From Mixophyes australis (taxonomy: Eukaryota > Chordata > Amphibia > Anura > Limnodynastidae), in the NCBI GenBank assembly GCA_036250195.1, contig JAVHZZ010000004.1, forward strand, positions 159,400,727 to 159,464,726: a stretch of 64,000 nucleotides of DNA. The letters run 5' to 3'. How positions within the stretch are numbered: the first letter of the stretch is position 1; every line of letters starts with the position of its first letter. The notes below the pieces were generated by a model that was given only the letters and a program-made list of their open reading frames with translations, ran no database searches and was not told the DNA's origin. This document shows positions 24,680-36,217 of this stretch, one piece after another. The position numbers and the translations under genes were made by a program.

Positions 24680-24766
24680 CATGTATATGTTTTGAGAGTA
24701 ATACAAGGTTTCACAAAATATTACATCCTTTGTTAGACCTTTTATTACTCTCAAAACATATACATG
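24680..24766. repeat. Hairpin with perfect 24-bp outer arms
   Basis: The left arm starts CATGTATATGTTTTGAGAGT at 24680. Its exact reverse complement ends at 24766 (right arm 24743-24766). The inner sequence (AAGGTTTCACAAA against TTTGTTAGACCTT) continues the pairing imperfectly. It abuts the left end of a hAT remnant. Confidence 0.9.
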
Positions 24767-25139
24767 GTTTTGGTTTTGGATCTGGATTAACTTCAAGTGT
24801 TGGTTTTGGTTTTGGCAAAACCGCCCTTCCGTGTTTTGGTTTTGGTTTTGGATCCCTATTTTTTCTAAAATCCCTATTTTATTTGCTAAAATCACATAAT
24901 TTTGTTTTTTTACCCTACATTATTATTAACCTAAATAACACTAATTTCAAGTCATTTGCAGTCAATTTAGACCACCTCACAAGTCACAATATTAATTTCA
25001 TACACTTTCAAACAAAGACTGCAACAGGAAATGAAACAAAGCAACATAAACAAAGAATTAACATAATTCTGCTAATTATGTTGGACTGGTAGATTAAGTA
25101 CTTAATTCGCTTCGCCAGGATCCAAGAGTTATCAACATC

Positions 25140-25602
25140 TTGAAATCGAATTATTACATTTTGGCAACTGTGCTTGATCCTAGATTTAAGAGCTATGTCT
25201 TCTCTTTCTTTCCAACTGTCCCAGATCTGAAGAGATGCAATGAGCTCCTGGTAAGCAAGCTGACAGCTCAAGTGGTACATGACACATTTACGTCTCCTCC
25301 TTCAGTTTCTCTGGAAATTTCTGCTAGGAAAAAAACTTAGCTTTCCCAAGACACCCAGTGGTGATGCACATGAGTCTGCACAACATTTTGAAATTTAGTC
25401 TGGTCTAAAAGAATTGCCCAAAAATCATGACAGCTGTTCCATAAAATATACTACAAAATTCATGAGGAAGGCCAATACCGGCAATTACATCAAACTACAC
25501 AGACCTCTAATTCATTCCAGCGGGTATGAATTAGTATTGTTTGAGGATGATGTATACACTGATGAGAGTGAATATGATGACAGCATAGATTGCAGGTGCT
25601 GA
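25140..25602 (+). pseudogene. hAT (ZBED-like) transposase fragments
   Basis: YYILATVLDPRFKSYVFS at about 25152-25205 is the conserved hAT motif (A-x-x-L-D-P-R-F/Y-K) of the C-terminal half of the RNase H-like domain. After stops, 25430-25602 encodes SIKYTTKFMRK and an acidic tail SSGYELVLFEDDVYTDESE. This tail matches the tails at 28737-28985 and 41505-41614. The dimerisation block (present at 29737-30009) is absent, so this copy is internally deleted and dead. hAT transposases excise and reinsert DNA with 8-bp duplications. Confidence 0.75.
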
Positions 25603-25799
25603 AATCTAGCTAAGAGAAGGGAGCTAACTGATGCTGTTATGCTTGGTAATATTTTGGGTAGAATGGCATGTTGGCAATTTTATGTTTTTCTACAGCAAAC
25701 TTTCACCTTTATTAGAGAGGTGTGTTTTTTACATTTTTGTTTCCCTGACTTAAAACCACTATTCACTTGAACATAGGCTTTAGCACATGAGGTAGAGGG

Positions 25800-26220
25800 A
25801 TTAGTATCATCATGACTGAGACTGGAGAGTGACAAAAACAATGCCACCCCTCCTGTTTCTGATTGAACTATAGCATAGTAGAATATCACTGGAGACTTTT
25901 AAAAACTCTGACAGCCCTATTATTACAATTTCTGTTTCAGAAGCAACCCCTGCCACATCTCCTGTTTCTGAGTGAGCTATGGTACAATACAATGTGACTG
26001 CAGATTTATACCAAGCCTGCCAGCCCTAGTGTTTGTATTTCAGCAATGACAATTAGCAATGGAGCAATGGAGCTCTCCTCTTTGTGTGTTACCTATATAA
26101 CACAGTACAATGTGACTGCAGATTTTGAAAGCCAAGCCTGCCAGCCCTATTATTTCTATTTCTGCAATGACAATTAGCAATAGAGCAATGTAGCTCTCCT
26201 GAATGTCACTAGAGACTTTG
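25800..26220 (+). repeat. About three degenerate ~115-bp tandem units in the hAT 3' region
   Basis: ACAATGTGACTGCAGATTT and GCCTGCCAGCCCTA with GACAATTAGCAATGGAGCAA recur near 25990-26070 and 26108-26196. A more worn unit lies at about 25860-25985. Confidence 0.7.
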
Positions 26221-26501
26221 AAGAACACTGCTACCCCTTTTCTTTCTTTTCTACCTGTGACGCTGCCCAACTGCACTAGAGACTGCTAAGAACTGTGCTA
26301 CCCTACCCGTTCTGTGTCCCTCCGTGAAATGGCGCTGGATCACCGTGGAGGGCGGTACTTCTGGAATTCAAAACTTGTGAGATCTGACTACGTAACAATG
26401 ACATATTGCCTCATTTTCAATTCCGAGGTTGCGTGAAAGTACCGAGCCGAGTCGATAAGTTCGAGTGTTCGGTTCTCTGGGAACCGAGTCTGAGCATCTT
26501 T

Positions 26502-28490
26502 ATTCAAAAGGAGTGTATTGTGTGTTTTTTTTAAAAAAAACAAAACGCACATAATTCGGGCATACCCATGTCCATATTCAGCTAGAAGTGGATCTGAAGT
26601 GATATTGTTGAATACGGGTGTAAATATGTTCGGCATTTACACCACTTGCCATGTTGAGACAGACACAACACAAATTGCACGATAAGAACAATACATATGT
26701 ACAATATAAAATCCCGGTAGAATGCACAGAAAAAAGGCATTCAATTATTGTATTATTAATAATATAGGGCCTGATTCATTACTTATCTTATCTTCTGTGG
26801 AAGTTGCGATGAGTATTTTAAGAACAAACGGGGAGATAAGAAAATCACAACAAGGAGCGGAAAGTTCAAAGACATGCCCATCTTAAGTCTTTTACTCAAT
26901 GAAAAATAAGATGCAACTGATCTTAAGCAAGTAATTCATCTTAAGATCTGCATGTTATTTAAAGATAAGATTTAAAGATAAGAAAGTGTTACATAACGGC
27001 AAATGTGGGAGGTGCAAAAAATTTGTTTACAAATGTTAAAATACAATATGAACACATGAAGAGAACATGTCTTAAATGTTACATGCATGATTGTTATTAG
27101 TATTCTATCCCCAGATAGGGTCAATCCTGAATATCCAATTGCAACTCTAGGAATTCCTCTAATTTACTAAGTTTTGTAAATAGTCTGAACAACTTCAAAG
27201 GAGTTTAGTGTGTTTGTAAATGCATTTGTAAGGTATTTAAAGTAAAGTAATTTAGCTTTCAGCCACGGCAAAGCGATCTTGTATTATACATGCATTTTAT
27301 TTTCTTGGTGGGTTGAACTAAGCCAGATTTTGAATTAGAGTTGTTCATGTGATTTACATCAGGTTATTTACATTTGTTGCTTTTTGTCTCTTGGTTCGTA
27401 TATTTTATTGGCGATTTCTAACTCTTTAAATAGTGTCTGTGAGGGACAAATTAAACATTATAATATAGTTCTCTGGATTTTAAACAACAAATATTTCATT
27501 TGAGCTTGGCAGTTGATTAGTTTCTGCAGTTCAAGCGAGAGTGGTATAGTTGCATTGTCATCGACCAAGTGAGACCAACTTTAACATTCCCCCATCCATT
27601 GATTGTCAGTATCTGGTACAAACAGTTTATAAAATTAATTTACCATTATAATGGATGAGTGAGCTTCTTTGTTAAACAGACAACTTTCTGTTCAGGTAAG
27701 TGATATTTAAAAAAAGTGTTCTTTCCTCTTTTATAGAGACATATATTTCTAGACATTTAACAAATGTATTTCTATGTTTGACATATTAAATCATACAATT
27801 ATAGATTATATCTTTACTTATGAGAGGTTTCAAGTAAACTTAGAAACACAGAGATTATACATGGTATTGAAAAATAGAGTTTAACTTACGTGCAACTATG
27901 ACTAAGGGTAATGTCATAAATTGCTGCTAATCTGATCCCTTAGTTATGAATATTAATTCTCTGAAATGTTGTAAGGCTTTTTACTTTAGCTATTAGTGTT
28001 TCTAGGGCAGTGTTATACAGTAAATGTGATATAAATAAAAGACACTTAAATGCAGTTTGCATTTTATTAAACATATCAACTAAAATTTGGACTCGAAAAC
28101 CAATCACAATTTAATCACAATCAGGCTTATCCAATTTTCAGACTTTCAATCACAAAGTTAAAGTTGTTAAGATAAATTGTTTTACTTAAAGATTTAAAGT
28201 TCTCATAAAAAATCTGAAGTTATTTGATTTGTGATTTGTTAATATCTTGTACCTTTCCAATTTTATATGGGGTTGATTCCAAACATTACTTAATAAATGT
28301 TAAAACAATTCTAAGTAGATGCTAATAAAATTATACATAGGCAATAATTGCAGACATGTCCCTGCACTATTGTACAAGTATGAAAATAACATCTAAGTGG
28401 TTCACAAAGGGTGGAGTACCATGCTATGGAACTATGTGAGATAATTCGGGAAAAATATCCAGCCCCAATGAACTGCTTTAAGGACACTAT
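26502..28490. other. AT-rich non-coding stretch
   Basis: GGGCCTGATTCATTACTTAT at 26766-26785 has the look of a MITE terminus, but no matching inverse was found. Nothing else was recognised. Confidence 0.4.
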
Positions 28491-28497
28491 TAATCAA

Positions 28498-28690
28498 AAT
28501 GACCAAAGCACCTTTTCTCTTTGGGTGTATTTTACACCCTAACTTATTAGTGCAAATTACGAAAAAAAAGCCTGAAAGACTTTTAGATAAATAAAAATGA
28601 CCAAAGCACCTTTTCTCTTTGGGTGTATATTACACCCTACATTCAGTACTGCAAATTCAGAAAAATATTAATCCCTGCTAAACAAGCTAA
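28498..28690. repeat. 98-bp tandem duplication
   Basis: GACCAAAGCACCTTTTCTCT starts at 28501 and again at 28599. Each is followed by a TTTGGGTGTA..TACACCCTA mini-hairpin. Confidence 0.85.
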
Positions 28691-28736
28691 TAATGGCCTA
28701 CAGGCATGTTAGACCAACAGTGCTGTGAAGTGAATT

Positions 28737-28985
28737 CTACACTGTCAAGATGATGTCGTCATCATCTTCAGCATCATCCTCACCCTCATCAGTGTGTACA
28801 TCATCATCACAGACTATTAATTCATCTCCGCTGGAATCCGCCATTACAGAAGTGTCAGTACTTGGATGTATTTTCCAGTAAAGGCCTTCCTCGTGGAAGA
28901 TGTAGTTCATTTTGATGAACATCATCTTTTCCACATTTTTAGGAAGTAACCCCCTACGTCGATCACTGACAAGTGTCGAAGTCAT
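28737..28985 (-). pseudogene. hAT transposase C-terminal end
   Basis: Eighty-two open codons encode TSTLVSDRRRGLLPKNVEKM, where R-x-x-L-x-P-x-N-V-E/D closes hAT dimerisation domains. Then comes MFIKMNYIFHEEGLYWKI and an acidic tail SSGDELIVCDDDVHTDEGE. The upstream exon-like part lies beyond the insertion at about 28990-29740. The same tail occurs in the copies at 25.5 kb and 41.5 kb, so all three belong to one related family. Confidence 0.75.
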
Positions 28986-28989
28986 ATAG

Positions 28990-29740
28990 TTGGATGAACG
29001 AAAGTATATTGGTTAATATTGTTTTATTGGCCGATTGCACTCAGTATGCCACGCTACACGTGGCATACGGCTATCGCATGGTAAAATACACACGTACACA
29101 CTCGCATTACAACATTTAGTTATTTATATAATTCATATTCATATTGGTTATGTTACACAGTAATTTATGAGCAGATAGTATTTAGTTTATTATTAGTTTA
29201 TATATTATGATTATATGTACACTTCAGTGTTATTTAAGGTTCAGGTTATAGGAAATGAGTCATGTCTGATATCATTCTAATCCCCTATTCATCAGCAGCT
29301 GTCCGGTTCCATCGCCGAAGAGATCGCATATTGCATACTCTAGTTATTGATGTTAGGCAATATCTTGTCAGATTGATATCAGACTGTAAAATGCTTATGG
29401 ACTAGTTGTAACTGGTTTCTGGGTGGGAGATTCATCTAGAATGTTGACCTTAGCCTTTGAGGGGGTTGTTTGAACTAGCCTATGTTCTGTTTACCCTGGA
29501 CTCACCCGAAGTCTGGACCTATAGAAGCAAGCCACGTCATCTGCATTGTTCTCTCTGTAACACTGAATGTATATATGATCATAGTTGCGCTCCCAGTCTT
29601 CAGTCTACTCTGACCACAGTGTTCAAGGGTGAACTACTGTTCACTGGTGCCCGTGGTAGCGCAGCGGTATGTATGTATCTTTTGGTATTGGCTGTACTGT
29701 ACTGTATCATAATATAATAATGTATTGAACTGTTGACTAT
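28990..29740. mobile_element. Unclassified element inserted in the hAT transposase
   Basis: This stretch separates two consecutive pieces of one hAT transposase and has no hAT similarity. It has no coding similarity either. AATAAA-like sequence just downstream (29754-29759) and short promoter-like AT stretches would suit a solo LTR, but neither ends nor duplications were established. Confidence 0.35.
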
Positions 29741-30009
29741 TTACATCTGCTAAAATAAATCATTTTGTGCGTTAGAAACACAATACAATCGCTTGGGCAA
29801 TGCTTATTTGAAAACGATAGAATTACTTTAATACAAGGTTCCCGGATGTGCTGAAAACTCTTTCTGAGTACACACTGGAGGTTGGGCAGCTTAAGTATTG
29901 CAAAGCAAGTTTGTATGGGTTTCCAAATGGCTTGTTTTTCCTCCCAGTATAAAAAGGGACTGTCTGACATTTCGATTTCAATTAACTCTTGAAAATAATC
30001 CTCCACCAT
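29737..30009 (-). pseudogene. hAT transposase dimerisation (hATC) block
   Basis: The minus-strand frame starts MVEDYFQELIEIEMSD and continues SPFLYWEEKQAIWKPIQTCF and CVLRKSFQHIRE. This follows the hATC pattern: YW, then W/P-x-L/I, then small residues, then S-x-R-x-F-S-like. Similarity ends at about FQHIRE; the rest of the frame (to 29737) reads into foreign DNA. The domain mediates transposase oligomerisation. Confidence 0.7.
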
Positions 30010-30014
30010 CCTTT

Positions 30015-30285
30015 GCAGAAAATACAGCTTTTTTATAAGGGGGTATATGAGACCCCAAACACTTTGCAGTGCAAATTCAGAAATATACAGTACTGCTATA
30101 TTACAATTTCAGCACTCAGGAAATACAGCTTTTTTTGTAGGGAGCATATGACACCCCAAACACTTTGTAGTGCAAATTCAGAAATATACAGTGCTGCTAT
30201 ATTACAATATCAGCACTCGGCAAATACAGCTTTTTTAGAAAGGGGGATATGACACCCCAAACAATTTGTAGTGCAAATTCAGAAA
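30015..30285. repeat. ~118-bp tandem repeat, about 2.4 units
   Basis: AAATACAGCTTTTTT recurs at about 30017, 30121 and 30222, and CACCCCAAACACTTTG-like plus GTGCAAATTCAGAAATATAC in each unit. It sits just upstream of the minus-strand hAT transposase. Confidence 0.85.
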
Positions 30286-30548
30286 AATGCCTGCTCTATA
30301 CTGCTCTATTCCTGCTCTATTCTGTGACCTAACCCCTCTCTGTCCCTCTCTCAAATGGCGCTAGATCGCCGTGGCAGCGGGTATTTATTCATTCTAAAGC
30401 TTGTGAGATCCGACGATGTCATGATGACGTTTTGCCTCGTTTTGGAAACCGAATAGGCGCGAGAGTACCTAGCCGACTTGGCTCGGTACTCGGATCTCTG
30501 AAGTTCGGGTGGGTTCGGTTTCAAGGAAATCGAGCCTGCCCATCTCTA

Positions 30549-31986
30549 CTTAAAACTGCACTACCACCACTTAGCAGCCATTTTTCCCAGAGCCCCTGTT
30601 TCTCCTACAGTTCCATCTGAAAACGATCAAGAGTTTTATTGGCTTGTTATTGTTCCACCTGTTTAGATACCCCGTATGCTGCCATTTAAAGGTTGTGAAC
30701 TTTATTAATTTATATATATGTGTGTGTGTATTACAAAACTGGCAGAAAAATGACTGTAAAATATTTTCCTAGGTGCAGCTTAAGGATATTTCTGAATTTT
30801 ATTTTTGGATTAATAGCATTCAAATTCCTTGAAAATAGCTCAACTATTCGCATTACCAACACAGAAAGGGATTCATGAACACTTGATTTACATTGTGCAT
30901 TTAAAAATGTCTTTGCTACTTATCCAATATCAATCAATATATTTTTAAAACGTATCATATGCGCAAATAAAATACCACGCATTAGCTAAAACTATGAGAC
31001 CTTAATTTGCTGAGAACTAGAGAAGGGCAAATCAATGTGATTGATTCTGAATTTCAGCTCTGATTTAAATATTTGCGAATTTGTGAATCAGTATAATTTT
31101 TTTTTTGAAGATTTGCTTATCAATACAGGTTCACTGGAGAATCAGGCATGCAGTGCTTAGGAAATACAGAAGCTAGATCAAGGATCAACAAATGTCACAT
31201 CTCTATAGTTTTACAAAATTAGTTAATAGCCCCTCTGGCACTCATTTTTTTTGGATTGTCATAGGGTTTTTTTCTCTGCATGCTACTTTTTTTAATCTAA
31301 TTTTTGCATATTCACAATCTACTGGGGATCACTAGATGTCTCCCATTTTTTCTATTGTACAAATCATCCATATATTTAATACCCCTTTTATTTAATTTAT
31401 TAATGTAATAAAGAAAAAAACCATTGTTTTGTACCCAGGTTCATGTGGGCAAATGAGTATGGACCTGGTCAATTAATGTCTTACTACTCACTGGGTGAAT
31501 CTAGATTATTCAAATAAAGGTCAAGCCACAGGCCTTCATTGTCATCATCCTTATCGTGATTGATTTCAAGGCTTTTAAAAAAATTAAAATTGATCTTAAA
31601 TTTATTAAATTTGAACACAAAATCATATGTAACTAATGGAATAAATTCTTGCATTAATTATACAATTGAGCACTAGCTGTCCTTCAGAAAACAAATAATT
31701 GAAAATATTAATCTAACAATGCAAAAATATTGTTGTTGTCTGGTAGAATAACTCTCATCTTTATAATCTCAATATCTCACTGAATAATGATATTTGTGAA
31801 TATTAAATGCATGTTAGCAATGTCCAGGAATATCTGTTACCATTGTACCAGATAATATTGTGCAAGAAATGTTATTTCCATGCTAGAAATATGGAAAATT
31901 TCCCATAAAATCAGTTCATATGTGATGCTCCTACTAAATGGAGTTCTACCATGGATATGCTTATAAGACTACACAAACCAAGAAAC
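30549..31986. other. AT-rich non-coding stretch
   Basis: No coding similarity or bounded element was recognised. Confidence 0.45.
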
Positions 31987-32190
31987 CTATAACTCATAGC
32001 CGGATTAAGGGGGGGCACGTGCCCCTGGCCCCCCTCTTTCTGAGGGCCCCACGCCGCCTGGGAGGAGAGAAGCTGCTGCATGTTTTTATTAACTTTCTTT
32101 TTCAACCCCCCTCCCCCACTCATGGGGACGGCATGAGCAGGGGGGGGGGTGAAAAAGAGAGTTAATAAAAACACCATTGGTGGTCAGTGG

Positions 32191-32271
32191 CAGCAACAGG
32201 CAGCCAATCGTGAGGCTGCCTGTTGCTGATTGGTCTCAGACAGGAAGTGCTTGTTTCACTTCCTGTCTGAG
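32191..32271. repeat. Two consecutive perfect 15-bp stem-loops
   Basis: Stem 1 pairs CAGCAACAGGCAGCC (32191-32205) with 32214-32228. Stem 2 pairs CTCAGACAGGAAGTG (32235-32249) with 32257-32271. Loops are 8 and 7 bases and only 6 bases separate the two stems. Confidence 0.95.
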
Positions 32272-32334
32272 CAGCGCAGAGTGATGCTCAGCAGAGGGCT
32301 AGGTGAGTGTATGTGTGTGTTTGTGTTTTGACAC

Positions 32335-32600
32335 AGGGCTTTTGGCAGTCTAATGTGTGTGTGAGGGCAGCAGGGTTACTTGTGGCAGTCTAATGTGTGT
32401 GTGTGAGGGCAGCAAGGGTGCTTGTGGCAGTCTAAGGTGTGTGTGAGGGCAGCAGGGGTGCTTGTGGCAGTCTACTGTGTGTGTGTGAGGGCAGCAGGGG
32501 GCTTGTGGCAGTATAATGTGTGAGGGCACAGGGGGCTTGTGGCAATGTAGTGTGTGTGAGGGCCCAAGGGGCTTGTAACAATGTAATGTGTGAGGTAAGT
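32335..32600 (+). repeat. ~50-bp minisatellite, about six units
   Basis: Each unit reads like TTGTGGCAGTCTAATGTGTG then TGAGGGCAGCAGGG, shortening towards the right end. Confidence 0.85.
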
Positions 32601-33428
32601 AGAGGCTAATTAATGGGTGTTATTTTGTTTGTGGGGGTGATGGTGGGGCAATTTAATTTAATAGTGAGGTTGGTGCAAACTTATCAATGTAGGGTGGGAT
32701 GATTAATGTTGGAATGGTTTGGGCGCTATTAATTAAATGTGTGGCAGAGTTTTAGAAAAAGGATTGCTATTTCTTAAAAGTGAATGCAAATTATTTAATA
32801 TATGGTAGGAAATTGGTTTATTTAATTAATGTGATTACTATTAATTTAATGTTGGGGTTGTTTGGGGCAATGTGTCTTTTTATTAAAGATGAATAAAATA
32901 ATTTTACAGTCAGGCTGGTTACAGGAAAGGAGCACTAATAATAAAACATGAATTGTTTTGATTTAATGTCGGACTGCATAGAGACATGGAGGCCTACTGT
33001 GTTCACTCATTGCTAATATTTATATATGGCATGTACCTATTCTATTTCCAAACAGGGAACCAACATTCCAGGATCCAGACAAGCACAACTGAGCTTAGGA
33101 CCCAAGCGGCAGCAACAAGTATTGAAAGCGGGAAGAACAGGTAGGAGAGAACAGGACATTCTGCCAACTGTCCTGATTCTGGTGGGGCAGTCCTGAGTTT
33201 GGGGACTGACCCACTCAGTCAGGACTTTGTCCCAACTACAGGGACAGTTGGGAGGTATATACCACTTCACACTGCTCTACTCATGAAGGGGAGCTGCCTG
33301 CACCTAACAGTAGTGCACACAGTATTGTCTGTGTATTTGTCTAAAATTATAGCCATAGTACACTTTAGGGGCCCCCTGTCTAAAGTGCCCCAGGCCCCCC
33401 AGAACCTTAATCCAGCTCTGCTATAACT

Positions 33429-36155
33429 ATGTTATGTTACATCTAAAATTTGTGGGGAAAGTTTTTTTTATTTTTTTTTCGTGCAAAGCAATGGAAATTG
33501 ATGGAGAACAATTAAAACTTCTGAGCCAAACTCCTGTGCCCCTTATGGATAAATTTGTTAGCAGGGATGATTACTCATTCTTTTTGTTTTTCTTGAACAG
33601 TTGTTAAGCTGTCTGCAGCATGATAATGAGGGTGATAACCACAGTGAGCGTCTCCATCTCTAAATCAGCAATCACATACACAGGCAGGTAAACCGTGAAG
33701 ATGGAGAGGGTGTTGGTCAGATTAATATGGATGATGGAAGAAAATAAAAAATAATAGTTGCTTAGAGAGAAACCAGAAGAAAGTGATATTATATATGGGG
33801 AGAAATGAGCAGCAGAGGCACAGAGCAGGGTCGATTCAGAGTTGCTGGCAAAATGGGCATACATTACTCTAAAGGAAAAGACAATGGAAAAATAATATAT
33901 TCCTACCCATATACAGAATTATGCACATCTTCAGTTGCATTCGCCTCTGCATCAGCAGCATATGCGTGACAAATCTTTATCAGAAGCATGAATTTGCACC
34001 CGCTTAGTTGCAGGTACAAAAGATACAGGCAAATATGTGTTTCTATAGGACGGCATGAGCTGCAATTACTGTAATCGACCAATGTAAGAACGTCCCTTCC
34101 TCCCCACAACCTGGCTGTTCAGACACAGGCAGGAGTAAGTACCAGACATGCACAAGTCTAATTAGGTGCAAACATTTACTTGCATTTTTGTAATTTTATA
34201 CTTCATAGCTTTGCATAGGACAGTAATCTTTTATGAAAGGCTAGACAATTAAGTTAACCAAAACTGAACCAACTAAAAATAAATAATAATAATAATGGTA
34301 CTAATAATAAAATTTTAGTAATAAAATAATGTTAAACTTATTTAAGTTATATTTTGTATTAAAATGCTGCATCCTTGATTCATGTTAATTGTGACATTTT
34401 TGTGCAGAAGAATAGTAACTAAACAAACTTGTGGCTTTAGGTGTTTCAAGTTGTACGTTCCCTTTCTAAAGGTTTAGGAATAATTTGCAATTATATGTGC
34501 ATTCCAGTAAAGTGTTAAAATATTATCATATCCTGCCAGTGTGAAGTTTCCCAGCAGGAGCTGAACAGTACTTCCAAAACCATTGTCATCTTGGAGACAA
34601 CCTGTAGTTTTAAATGACTAGGTTGTCAGTTTTCTAGCTTTTTGCATTTGCTTTTTCTGCTTTAGTGAATAGTAACAATTACATTGCAAACAGCGTGTTA
34701 TTTCCGAGTGACTTTTGACAGATATCTTTGTGTTAGTTATATTGAAAACTTGAATTAATTCCCTCATTATAGTGCATGCTAAATTTAAAATACCCAGCCT
34801 TCAATACCACTGTAAACTAAATATTAGTAACATTTTTAACTAATGACCAAAATGAATAGTAGTCAGACAAACAGCTTGAATACCAGCAATTATAACTGCA
34901 AAACCCCCATTTTTGTGTACAGTAAACATAGGAAAAGTTCCATACACTAACAAGCATAATTCTAGGAAATAATGTAATGCTGTTTATATTGCAATTATAT
35001 TGTTGCGTATTTCATAGAATATGAAATTAATTAGTAGACCATTCTTTGTATTTGTACATTGCACAAAAAATGTAATGTTACAATTTTCAACCATGTAAAA
35101 TGATATTCACATAATATATTTAATAAGATCTCTTATATTATATGTATTTACAATAATTATTTGTATAAATTGGATTATTTTCATATCCCAAACTTAATTT
35201 TGAACGGTCATATTAACCTTTAATGAGCAAAGAAAATGTTTGTTTATTTATCAACTTATTTTGGAATGTAAGCAATATCATTACTTCCATAATTGTTAAA
35301 AAAAGGTATTTTGTACATAATGGAAAATGGTAAAAAAAATGTACTTTTAAGTGCTGTTTACATTATATAGTACACATGTAGATATAGTTTAGTAGTCTCT
35401 TGTATGTCTTGTGACATAACATTTAAGCTATGTGAAACTGTAAGGAACTACTGGACATCTAAATTGATCACTAGACAGTACAAAATGCACTCAGGCATGG
35501 CAAGATCAGTGTAGGTAATTTACAAAGCACACTGGATATGCATCCCAAAAAAACTTGGTTTTGCACCAGTGCTCCTAGATAATTAATGCACTCTCAGCAC
35601 AGCAAGGAGTGTCTCTATAGATGCATCCTCTCCATCTCTTCATCTCATTTCAATAACCCATCTCTACACATGAAAATCTTGTTTTTGCAGTGCTCTGCAA
35701 AAGTAAGTGCACAGATAGTTATCAAAACACCCACAGTCTGCCCAACTATTTCCCTTGACATGTGCAAACTTCTGTTCATCTGTGAACAGCACCACCTATG
35801 GGGGAAAGTGAGGAATTACCTCTGCTGATGGTTTTATTCTTTGTTAATGGCCTCTTATAATTGGTGTTTATATGAGTTAGAAGTCCTGCTTCTAGTCAAA
35901 GTAATATTAGAAGATAACATATCAGATGGCACACAGGATATGCAAAAAATCAAGGATTTTTATTCCTGATTAGTAGCAATATTTTGAGATTTATACAGAC
36001 ATTTTTCGAACCACCATTAAGCAAACAATACAAACCTTGTAGAGCAAAATTACACCAAATTAAAATAAGTTGAAACATTTAGGTTGCTACTAATTAGGAC
36101 TAAACATCCTTAGTTTTTTAAGTCTTTGCATATTCTGAGTGCTGTCTCATATATA
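33429..36155. other. AT-rich non-coding stretch
   Basis: No coding similarity, tandem repeat or bounded element was seen. Short open frames (for example 33604-33864 and 35586-35828) lack motifs. Confidence 0.45.
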
Positions 36156-36157
36156 TC

Positions 36158-36160
<3 letters not shown>

Positions 36161-36213
<53 letters not shown>
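36161..36213. repeat. (TA)n microsatellite
   Basis: About 26 TA units. Confidence 0.95.

Positions 36214-36217
<4 letters not shown>

Larger units (their letters stand above)
24767..26501 (+). mobile_element. Internally deleted hAT transposon, plus strand
   Basis: The left part (24767-24870) has GGTTTTGGTTTTGG-type subterminal repeats. A matching inverse, CCAAAACCAAATCC, occurs near 44.3 kb. Transposase fragments lie at 25140-25602. The right part (26328-26501) is a CG-containing block ending GAACCGAGTCTGAGCATCTT, closely related to 30354-30548. Both termini are degenerate and no target duplication was identified, so the limits are approximate. Confidence 0.6.
28490..30548 (-). mobile_element. 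hAT transposon remnant, minus strand, interrupted by a ~0.75-kb insertion
   Basis: On the minus strand the transposase dimerisation block (29737-30009) is followed by other DNA and then the C-terminal end (28737-28985). Non-coding flanks hold a 98-bp tandem duplication (28498-28690) and a ~118-bp tandem repeat (30015-30285). The outermost right block, 30354-30548, ends CGAGCCTGCCCATCTCTA and resembles the plus-strand block 26328-26501. Limits are approximate because no target duplication was recognised. Confidence 0.6.
31995..33420. mobile_element. Non-autonomous hAT element, 1426 bp, with perfect 8-bp target duplication
   Basis: Terminal repeats CATAGCCGGATTAAGG (31995-32010) and CCTTAATCCAGCTCTG (33405-33420) match in 14 of 16 positions. 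CTATAACT flanks both sides exactly (31987-31994 and 33421-33428), the 8-bp hallmark of hAT. The G/C-rich subterminal zones (32011-32055 and 33366-33404) are also partly inverted copies. The body has two stem-loops (32191-32271), a GTGTG-rich minisatellite (32335-32600) and T-rich filler. It has no transposase. Confidence 0.88.

Noticed and set aside
26764..27010. MITE starting GGGCCTGATTCATT
   Set aside because: No inverse terminus or target duplication was found, so an element could not be bounded.
29650..29680. GGTAGCGCAGCGGTA resembling a tRNA A box
   Set aside because: No B box, acceptor stem or cloverleaf could be assembled around it.
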